Translations under genes and position numbers: made by a program
Shown here: piece after piece, positions 25,108 to 30,713 of the stretch
Layout: each line of letters begins with the position of its first letter
Numbering within the stretch: the first letter of the stretch is position 1
Notes under the pieces: generated by a model
The model's database searches: none
The model's input: only the letters and a program-made list of their open reading frames with translations
Told to the model about the DNA's origin: nothing
Assembly: GCA_944390015.1 (NCBI GenBank)
Contig: CALXOL010000020.1
Coordinates: 1 to 39,592, forward strand
Direction of reading: 5' to 3'
Origin: an uncultured Spirochaetaceae bacterium
GTDB taxonomy: Bacteria; Spirochaetota; Spirochaetia; Sphaerochaetales; Sphaerochaetaceae
Length of the DNA: 39,592 nucleotides

Positions 25108-25310
25108 TTGAAGTCGATGCGAGGGGGCTTAGCTGTCCTGAGCCTGTGATCATGGCTAAAAAAGCGTTGAAGAAGAGTCCCGATGGAATAGACATCCATG
25201 TAGATAATGTTGCAAGTAAGGAAAACGTCTCAAGGTATCTTGAGGCAATGGGCTGCAAGGTGAGCCTTAATGAAGGGATTGGGGAATGGCTGATATCAGG
25301 GAGGAAGTAG
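25104..25310 (+). CDS. yedF: YedF / TusA-like sulfur (selenium) carrier protein
   Basis: 68-aa protein of the TusA fold, starting MIEVDARGLSCPEPV with the single catalytic Cys in the CPxP motif, which in TusA carries a persulfide. In selenium clusters YedF is proposed to carry selenium between the YedE importer and SelD. The start overlaps the yedE stop by 4 bp (ATGA). Some YedF proteins carry a second domain. Here the protein is only the TusA unit, with the DUF3343 protein as a separate next gene. Confidence 0.88.
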   Translation: MIEVDARGLSCPEPVIMAKKALKKSPDGIDIHVDNVASKENVSRYLEAMGCKVSLNEGIGEWLISGRK

Positions 25311-25516
25311 TCATTACTTTCTTCTCGCATTATGAGGCTGTGAAGGCAAAGAGAATAATAGGAAGCGGAAGCCTCATTCCCGTTCCACGCGCTCTCTCCT
25401 CATCCTGCGGTACGGCTCTCAGGACGGAGCTTTCCGTATTCATGGCACATCATGAGTTTGATTATGACAAGGCATATTTGAAAGAGGGGGATTCATGGTC
25501 CGTCTTACAAGTCTAG
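25286..25516 (+). CDS. DUF3343 protein of the selenium cluster
   Basis: 76-aa soluble protein with VVITFFSHYEAVKAKRII at the N-terminus and a conserved LIPVPRALSSSCGTALR segment with one Cys, the hallmark of DUF3343. Members are repeatedly found next to yedE, yedF and selD and are suspected to help in selenium or sulfur handling, but no activity is established. It overlaps yedF by 25 bp and selD by 22 bp, so translation of all three is tightly coupled. Confidence 0.8.
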   Translation: MADIREEVVITFFSHYEAVKAKRIIGSGSLIPVPRALSSSCGTALRTELSVFMAHHEFDYDKAYLKEGDSWSVLQV

Positions 25517-26520
25517 TAAAAACATCCGGCTGTGCGGCAAAGCTCAGCCCTAAAGACCTCGATAGAGTTCTTTCTGAGATACCTTTGATGAGGTGTGACG
25601 GCCTTCTTGAAGGTTTTGAGCATTCAGACGATGCCCTGGTCTATGATATGGGGGATGGCAGTGTGCTTATAGAGACGGTCGATTTCTTCCCTCCGATGGT
25701 TGACGATCCTTTCACTTTCGGGCAGATTGCCGCTGCAAATGCACTTTCAGATATATATGCGATGGGAGGGGAGCCTAAGCTTGCCATGAATCTGATGTGC
25801 TTCCCACATTGCCTTGACCTCTCTGTGATGAAAGAGATTCTTCTTGGTGGAATGGATAAAGTTAAAGAAGCTGGTGCTGTCATAGCAGGAGGGCATACGA
25901 TAAGCGACAGGGAACCAAAGTACGGTCTATCCGTGACAGGATTCGCAAAAAAGAATGAAATCTGGTACAACAGGGGACTAAAAGAGGGAGATGTGATAAT
26001 CCTTACTAAGAAGATAGGGGTGGGCGTGGTTAATACTGCCAGTAAGGTGGATGAGGCTGACTCTGACAGCATAGAGGATGCCATAGCATCGATGACTACA
26101 CTGAATAAAAGAGCCCGTGATGCGGCAAGGGATCTTTCTGTCCATGCAGCAACCGATGTCACAGGCTTTTCTCTCTTAGGACATCTTAGGGAGATGGCGA
26201 AATCATCGGAAAAGACGGTTGAACTTTGCTATCATATGATTCCGCAGATAGATGGAGCTTTGGATCTCGCAAGGTTCGGTTTCCTTCCAGAGGGTGCATA
26301 TAACAACAGGGAGTTCATCTCTCCTGATGTCTCTTTTACTAAAGATATAAGGAGGGAGGATGAGGACATCCTTTTTGATCCTCAGACCTCGGGCGGCCTT
26401 CTTCTTTCAATGGATAGAAGTAATGCAAAGATATTCCTCTCCCGTATGAAGAATACCCCAGCCTCAATAATCGCAGAAGTGAAGGAAAGAGGGGAGAAGC
26501 TCATAGAAATACTTCCATGA
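25495..26520 (+). CDS. selD: Selenide, water dikinase (selenophosphate synthetase)
   Basis: 341-aa enzyme making selenophosphate from selenide and ATP. The N-terminal catalytic loop is KTSGCAAK. C13 aligns with essential Cys17 of E. coli SelD and K16 with Lys20, while the second cysteine (Cys19 in E. coli) is Ala. No selenocysteine codon is used. Further markers are a DFFPPMVDDPFTFGQIAAAN segment, IYAMGGEPKLAM, AGGHTISDREPKYG, TDVTGFSLLGHL and DPQTSGGLL. No selA, selB or tRNA-Sec is in the window, so here SelD most likely serves the selenium cofactor of the molybdenum hydroxylases. AGAGGGGG sits just upstream of ATG 25495. Confidence 0.94.
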   Translation: MVRLTSLVKTSGCAAKLSPKDLDRVLSEIPLMRCDGLLEGFEHSDDALVYDMGDGSVLIETVDFFPPMVDDPFTFGQIAAANALSDIYAMGGEPKLAMNLMCFPHCLDLSVMKEILLGGMDKVKEAGAVIAGGHTISDREPKYGLSVTGFAKKNEIWYNRGLKEGDVIILTKKIGVGVVNTASKVDEADSDSIEDAIASMTTLNKRARDAARDLSVHAATDVTGFSLLGHLREMAKSSEKTVELCYHMIPQIDGALDLARFGFLPEGAYNNREFISPDVSFTKDIRREDEDILFDPQTSGGLLLSMDRSNAKIFLSRMKNTPASIIAEVKERGEKLIEILP

Positions 26521-26823
26521 TTTGAATTTTATTTACCATGAAGACTCAGATGACCTAAAAGGAATACGTGATCTTGAAATGATATTGATGAATATTACAT
26601 ATACATTTATAAGATATGCCGCAATAAAACCTGTCAGGCTTGTCCTGAAGGATGAATGAGGCAAAGTCTCTATTTCTTAGGATGTGAATGGAAATACAAT
26701 CTAAGAACAGCACGATGACGGAAGATGCAAGCAGTCCTGTTGCTTTTTTACTTGTTACAATATTTGACCTTTGAAATTATTATTTTTTTGAAAAAACTTC
26801 TTTAGTCGTGCTATGTTACATAC
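26521..26823 (+). other. Intergenic region between selD and tnpB, probable left flank of the TnpB element
   Basis: No gene is visible in these 303 bp. A short hairpin at 26634-26651 (TCAGG, 5-nt loop, CCTGA) matches the right-end hairpin of the second TnpB copy at all but one of 18 positions, so it may mark the element's left end or an older remnant. A second inverted repeat pairs TTCTTAG at 26674-26680 with CTAAGAA at 26701-26707. A TTGAC occurs near 26764. No tnpA transposase gene is present. Confidence 0.5.
26788..26817 (+). promoter_or_regulatory. Candidate leaderless promoter of tnpB copy 1
   Basis: TTGAAA (26788-26793, 5/6), an 18-nt spacer and TATGTT (26812-26817, 4/6), then 6 nt to ATG 26824. 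No Shine-Dalgarno is present. Confidence 0.4.
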
Positions 26824-28092
26824 ATGAGAAGGTCGATAACTGTTTTTCCCAAGCTCACTGATAAGGAAGTCTCCGCTATAGTTGAGACAGGCAAGCAGTA
26901 TGCGAGGGCCTTCAACATGGCATCAGAGTGCCTAATCAATAACAGCAGCACATCCAAGAGGTTCCTTCATAAGGTCCAGTATGGGAGGATAAAGGAAGAA
27001 TGTCCTTCTCTTCCAACAGGACTCATACAGTGTGCAAGGGATGTCGCAGTGGAAGCTGTCAAGAACTGGAATGTGAAGAGGACGAAGCTTAAGCAGAAAC
27101 ATCCTAAGAAAGCAGAAAGGATGAAGCGGCCGTCGATGAAGGATAAGTGCACGATGCGCTATGATGTGAGAACCATAACGCTTCGAGGTTCTCAGCTCAC
27201 ATTCAGCACCTGCGACAAGAGGATAAAGACGATAATAACAATCCCTGAGTTCTTCAGAGGGAGATACTCTCCATCTGACGGCTGGAAGCTCAAAGGAGCG
27301 AACATAGGGATAAATAGGAAAGGACGGGTGTTCGTCAATCTCATTTACGAATGCCCTGATCATATAATTGAAGAGAACAATGATGGGAAGATAGTGGGAC
27401 TGGACAGAGGAATCTACAATATCGTTACGACCTCTGAGGGAGTCCACTATGGAGCAAAGGATGCAAGGCGGGTGAAGAGGAAATACAATCATGTACGCTC
27501 TGAGCTGCAGGAGAAAGGCACCCGCAGTGCGAAGAGGAGACTCGTCTCCATCTCGGGCTGCGAGAAGAGGTTTGTCCATGACCAGAACCACTGCATTTCC
27601 AAGAAGCTTGCCAATACTGATGATGTATCCGTATACGTCCTTGAAGACCTGTCATCCATGAACATGCTGAGACTCAAGGGGAAGAGCAACAAGACCATGA
27701 GGAAATGGATATCCAACTGGTCGTACTCCGACCTTGAGTTCAAGCTTACATACAAATGCCAGAAGAACGGCATAAAAGTTGAGTTCGTCGATGCGCGCTA
27801 TACTAGCCGGAAATGCTCGGTGTGCAAGACGATAGACAAGGCTTCAAGGAATGGAAACAGATACACATGCAGGCATTGCGGCAGCAGTATGCATGCAGAC
27901 GTAAATGCGGCCATCAACATCCGCGACAACTACATCACCCGGGCCCAGAAGTCCGGGCAGGCTGCAGTCAATCAGCCAGGGGAGCCTTCGGGTCACCCCG
28001 TAAGTGGATGGAGTGCCACAGGTAAACCGGAGACGGAACCTCTGGGGAAAACGCTCACGTCCAAGCCTTCAGGCTTGCCTGAAGGTCGTTGA
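26824..28092 (+). CDS. tnpB: TnpB/OrfB RNA-guided nuclease of an IS200/IS605-type element, copy 1
   Basis: 422-aa TnpB, a relative and ancestor-type of Cas12 that in studied members cuts DNA using an omega RNA guide. The RuvC residues appear intact: Asp in VGLDRGIYN, Glu in YVLEDLSSMN and Asp in HADVNAAINI. A four-Cys zinc site lies between them (CSVCKT and CRHCGS). The last ~40 codons overlap the presumed omega RNA and the right-end hairpin. No tnpA accompanies it, so it is a TnpB-only element that depends on a transposase elsewhere. A second, inverted copy lies at 38471-39592. There is no Shine-Dalgarno. Confidence 0.9.
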   Translation: MRRSITVFPKLTDKEVSAIVETGKQYARAFNMASECLINNSSTSKRFLHKVQYGRIKEECPSLPTGLIQCARDVAVEAVKNWNVKRTKLKQKHPKKAERMKRPSMKDKCTMRYDVRTITLRGSQLTFSTCDKRIKTIITIPEFFRGRYSPSDGWKLKGANIGINRKGRVFVNLIYECPDHIIEENNDGKIVGLDRGIYNIVTTSEGVHYGAKDARRVKRKYNHVRSELQEKGTRSAKRRLVSISGCEKRFVHDQNHCISKKLANTDDVSVYVLEDLSSMNMLRLKGKSNKTMRKWISNWSYSDLEFKLTYKCQKNGIKVEFVDARYTSRKCSVCKTIDKASRNGNRYTCRHCGSSMHADVNAAINIRDNYITRAQKSGQAAVNQPGEPSGHPVSGWSATGKPETEPLGKTLTSKPSGLPEGR

Positions 28093-28093
28093 C
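27979..28093 (+). ncRNA. Predicted omega RNA 3' scaffold and right end of TnpB copy 1
   Basis: Inferred from the known position of omega RNAs, which overlap the 3' end of tnpB and run into the flanking DNA that serves as guide. It holds a hairpin at 27979-27999 with a GGGG/CCCC stem, a GCC/GGT stem and a C-UUCG-G tetraloop, and a perfect 9-bp hairpin at 28066-28085 near the right end. The shared sequence of both copies ends with GTTGAC at 28088-28093. The guide would begin at about 28094. Confidence 0.5.
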
Positions 28094-28101
28094 GGCTATA
28101 T

Positions 28102-28554
28102 TCACAACATGTTGTTTAAAAGATATTGTCGTGTGACGGAGATGAAAAAGTCTGCATCCCACAATTCCAGCCTAGTAGTATCTTTCAAGAACGGACTGAC
28201 ATCTTTTTTTGTCTGATTGTAGTCAATGCTTTTAAATTTCTGTTCAAGAAGAGAGACTATTGATTCAATTGTCAGATCATCTGATTCTCTAATATAATTC
28301 GAGTCTATAAGTTTTGCTTTTAAATGAGGAATGTTTATTTCTATTTTTCTCGCTAAGTAGAATAAGTAATCATAGAGATCTCTTCCTTTGACTCTAGTCC
28401 ATCCTCGACAAAGAATATCATGAATTTTCCCAGCGAATAGAGAACTTTTATCATATAATCTGATTTTACATGGGTAGGGTAAGAGAATTGTTTTAAACTC
28501 GCACTTAAATTCAGGAGGTGGATTTATGCCAATCTCAAATTTGATTTTAATCAA
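28102..28554 (-). pseudogene. AbiEii/AbiGii-type nucleotidyltransferase toxin, C-terminal remnant
   Basis: About 150 codons matching the C-terminal half of AbiEii-family toxins: IKFEIGINPPPEFK, IRLYDKSSLFAGKIHDILCR, GRDLYDYLFYLARK and DVSPFLKDTTRLELW. Full-length relatives are near 290-300 aa and carry the nucleotidyltransferase GSxxD-type motif in the N-terminal half, which is absent. The frame extends upstream past the TTG at 28554 to an in-frame stop near 28647 without a convincing start. No AbiEi antitoxin gene is seen. The 3' end lies 8 bp from the TnpB element's right end. It is probably a decayed defence gene. Confidence 0.7.
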
Positions 28555-28713
28555 TTCGTTATAAATCAGTTGCGTAAAACCCGTATGCTTGCATATGGGA
28601 TGTAAGCAACAGAATATGGAATTAGAGAAGTAGGATAAACCTTAAAATGCATACATTCGTCCCTTTCTCCCGTTCTGCCACAGCCGGCACCTGAAATGCC
28701 ATGAATAACCAAA

Positions 28714-28784
28714 ATATGCGCAACATATGCGCAACAGAATGCAACATTTCCTTGCTAACTTAAGCTATCCATGATATGCTCAAC
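28714..28784 (+). repeat. Repeated 11-bp motif upstream of ygeW
   Basis: ATATGCGCAAC occurs twice back to back (28714-28724 and 28725-28735), followed by a degenerate unit ending GCAAC (28736-28745). A 10/11 match, ATATGCTCAAC, lies at 28774-28784 over the candidate -10. The one-turn spacing and promoter position suggest binding sites for a regulator of ygeW. Confidence 0.6.
28752..28780 (+). promoter_or_regulatory. Candidate promoter of ygeW
   Basis: TTGCTA (28752-28757, 4/6), a 17-nt spacer and TATGCT (28775-28780, 4/6). This gives a leader of about 18 nt that contains the strong Shine-Dalgarno AGGAGG. The last copy of the 11-bp repeat overlaps the -10, and the tandem pair lies just upstream of the -35. 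Confidence 0.4.
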
Positions 28785-28804
28785 TTGGTATAGGAGGACT
28801 TGCG

Positions 28805-30007
28805 ATGGCAAAGACCAGAAGTGATATTGAAGCTTTAATCAGTAAACTGAAATCTCTTAAAACGGAGAACATGTATCTTGATGATTTCTTCCATACATGG
28901 AAGAAGAGTGATGATGAGATTGATGCGGTATTTACAGTTGCAGAGATCTTAAGGGGAATGAGGGAGAACAATATCTCTTCAAAGGTCTTCGATTCCGGGC
29001 TTGGAATCAGCATCTTCCGTGATAACTCAACTCGTACGCGTTTCTCATTCGCATCCGCTTGTAATCTTTTAGGACTGGAAGTTCAGGATCTTGATGAGAA
29101 GCTTTCCCAGATTGCTCACGGAGAGACAGTCAGAGAGACTGCCAACATGGTATCCTTCATGGCAGATGTCATCGGTATCCGTGATGACATGTACATTGGT
29201 AAGGGCCATACATACATGAAGACCGTAAGTGAGGCTGTTCAGGAAGGATATAAGGACGGTGTTCTTGAGCAGAGACCTACGCTTGTAAACCTCCAGTGTG
29301 ATATCGACCATCCAACACAGGCCATGGCCGACATGCTCCATGTGATTAATCATTTCGGAGGGGTGGAGAATCTCAAAGGAAAGAAGATCGCCATGACTTG
29401 GGCGTACTCTCCTTCCTATGGAAAGCCACTTTCCGTTCCTCAGGGAATTATTGGACTCTTCACAAGATTCGGTATGGATGTCGTTCTGGCTCACCCAGAG
29501 GGATATGATGTGATGAGCGATGTTGAGGATGTTGCTGCTGAGAATGCAAAGAAATCAGGAGGATCCTATAAGAAGGTAAGCTCGATGGAAGAGGCATTCA
29601 AGGATGCAGATATCGTATACCCGAAATCATGGGCTCCATACGCTGTCATGGAAGAGAGAACGAAGCTCGTGGAGGAGGGCAAGTTCGATGAGCTTAAAGA
29701 GCTTGAGAAGAGGTGTCTAGCAAACAATGCGAAGTTCAAGAACTGGACATGCTCAGAGGATCTCATGAAGACGACAAAAGACGGCAAGGCACTCTACATG
29801 CACTGCCTCCCTGCTGATATCACGGGTGTTAGCTGTAAGGAAGGTGAGGTTGATGCATCCGTATTCGACCGCTACCTTGTTCCTCTTTATAAGGAAGCTT
29901 CCTATAAGCCATACATCATCGCTGCCATGATCTTCCTTTCCAAGTTCAAAGATCCATCTGCAAAACTCGCAGAGCTTCTTGAAGAGGGAAAGAAGAGGGT
30001 AAAATAA
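28805..30007 (+). CDS. ygeW: YgeW-type carbamoyltransferase
   Basis: 400-aa member of the aspartate/ornithine carbamoyltransferase superfamily, close in length to E. coli YgeW (396). The carbamoyl-phosphate loop is DNSTRTRFSF. HPTQAMADMLH supplies the His-Pro-x-x-Gln motif and MHCLPAD the Cys-Leu-Pro loop, so the carbamoyl-phosphate site looks intact. Its second substrate is not settled. In E. coli ygeW heads the purine catabolism cluster that includes xdhD, which fits the molybdenum hydroxylase genes in this window. It has its own promoter, an AGGAGG Shine-Dalgarno and a strong terminator, so it is a single-gene unit. Confidence 0.9.
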   Translation: MAKTRSDIEALISKLKSLKTENMYLDDFFHTWKKSDDEIDAVFTVAEILRGMRENNISSKVFDSGLGISIFRDNSTRTRFSFASACNLLGLEVQDLDEKLSQIAHGETVRETANMVSFMADVIGIRDDMYIGKGHTYMKTVSEAVQEGYKDGVLEQRPTLVNLQCDIDHPTQAMADMLHVINHFGGVENLKGKKIAMTWAYSPSYGKPLSVPQGIIGLFTRFGMDVVLAHPEGYDVMSDVEDVAAENAKKSGGSYKKVSSMEEAFKDADIVYPKSWAPYAVMEERTKLVEEGKFDELKELEKRCLANNAKFKNWTCSEDLMKTTKDGKALYMHCLPADITGVSCKEGEVDASVFDRYLVPLYKEASYKPYIIAAMIFLSKFKDPSAKLAELLEEGKKRVK

Positions 30008-30028
30008 TTTGTGAAAACCCTTTTACAG

Positions 30029-30053
30029 TGGGACTCAGATGAGTCCCATTTTT
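30029..30053 (+). terminator. Rho-independent terminator of ygeW
   Basis: A perfect 8-bp stem (TGGGACTC at 30029-30036, GAGTCCCA at 30041-30048) with a 4-nt loop is followed by five T. The stop codon of the minus-strand gene at 30035-30319 lies inside the stem. On that strand no T run follows, so termination appears one-way. Confidence 0.85.
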
Positions 30054-30319
30054 CGTTGAGTCATTTCTATATATTCCTTGCTGATGCTCTCTGGAAGTAC
30101 CAGATGTACCAATGTTCCCTCTGTCGTATGGACTATGACATCAGGAGTTGGAATTAAAGGATTTTCGTTACCCGTTTTTTCAACAATCTCAACCCAGTCA
30201 ACCTTAATAGACAAACCTGTGTATCTCCTGATGACACGTTCAAGGAACTCATGATCCTCTGCTGATTTTATGAAGTCCTTCCTGTTATTAAGTTTTCTTT
30301 TCAATTCATTGTCTCTCAT
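30035..30319 (-). CDS. Small protein of unknown function, paralogue of its upstream neighbour
   Basis: 94-aa soluble protein. It aligns along its length with the 93-aa product of the gene 12 bp upstream: KDFIKSAEDHEFLERVI against a D-NFLHAAEHSYDFLELVV segment, then IKVDWVEI, PDVIVHTTEGTLVHLVLPES and KEYIEM against the equivalent stretches. The pattern of helix, then a strand with Asp, then a strand that should carry catalytic Glu-x-Gln resembles the start of PD-(D/E)XK (Rpn/PDDEXK_2) proteins, but LVLPE stands where the active residues should be. That link is weak. A strong AAGGAGG precedes ATG 30319, so it is translated. The last codons overlap the ygeW terminator. Confidence 0.7.
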   Translation of the reverse strand: MRDNELKRKLNNRKDFIKSAEDHEFLERVIRRYTGLSIKVDWVEIVEKTGNENPLIPTPDVIVHTTEGTLVHLVLPESISKEYIEMTQRKMGLI

Positions 30320-30331
30320 CTTTTCCTCCTT

Positions 30332-30613
30332 TTAATGGACAAGTATCACCAGCTTCTCGTCCAGCGTCTCTGGTATTATGATTGAATAGGTCTTCCCGTT
30401 CGTGGCATAGATGTCGATATCAGGGCTTACGCCTCTCTCTTCCTTTTCATGAAACCAATGCGTTTCTATGCTATCGACTTTCATGTTCTCCTTTGTAATC
30501 GTATTAACGACTAATTCCAGAAAGTCATACGAATGCTCTGCCGCATGGAGGAAATTATCCCTATAGAGGAGGCAGTCTTTTGAAATCTGATTCTCTTTTC
30601 TTTTGCTTTCCAT
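30332..30613 (-). CDS. Small protein of unknown function, tandem paralogue
   Basis: 93-aa protein sharing its core with the next gene: FLELVVNTI, MKVDSIETHWF, then SPDIDIYATNGKTYSIIIPE. Charged residues dominate and there is no signal peptide or membrane helix. As in its paralogue, the layout resembles a short, inactive-looking PD-(D/E)XK_2 (Rpn-type) fold, with IIPE in place of Glu-x-Gln. This is inference only. AAGGAG precedes ATG 30613, and the two genes should form one transcript. The ABC exporter operon ends in a terminator upstream, so the pair is a separate unit. Confidence 0.7.
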   Translation of the reverse strand: MESKRKENQISKDCLLYRDNFLHAAEHSYDFLELVVNTITKENMKVDSIETHWFHEKEERGVSPDIDIYATNGKTYSIIIPETLDEKLVILVH

Positions 30614-30680
30614 TTTTCTTTCTCCTTACTTCTTAATGCGGGAAAGTCCATGGTATGTCAGTTTTTCAGGAAAAAAAGAG

Positions 30681-30708
30681 AAAAAAATTTCCCTGCACTC
30701 AGCAGGGA
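30681..30708 (-). terminator. Rho-independent terminator of the ABC exporter operon
   Basis: On the minus strand, the stem TCCCTGC/GCAGGGA (30702-30708 and 30690-30696) with a 5-nt loop is followed by a T-rich run. It starts 6 bp beyond the stop of the second exporter gene. Confidence 0.85.
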
Positions 30709-30713
30709 TGTGA

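Noticed and set aside
25495-25560. Selenocysteine in SelD or another selenoprotein
   Set aside because: The catalytic position is a normal Cys codon, and no in-frame TGA interrupts any recognised gene.
26521-26823. A TnpA transposase or small RNA gene upstream of tnpB
   Set aside because: No frame shows the HUH motif or Tyr of TnpA, and apart from two short inverted repeats no stable structure or tRNA-like fold was seen.
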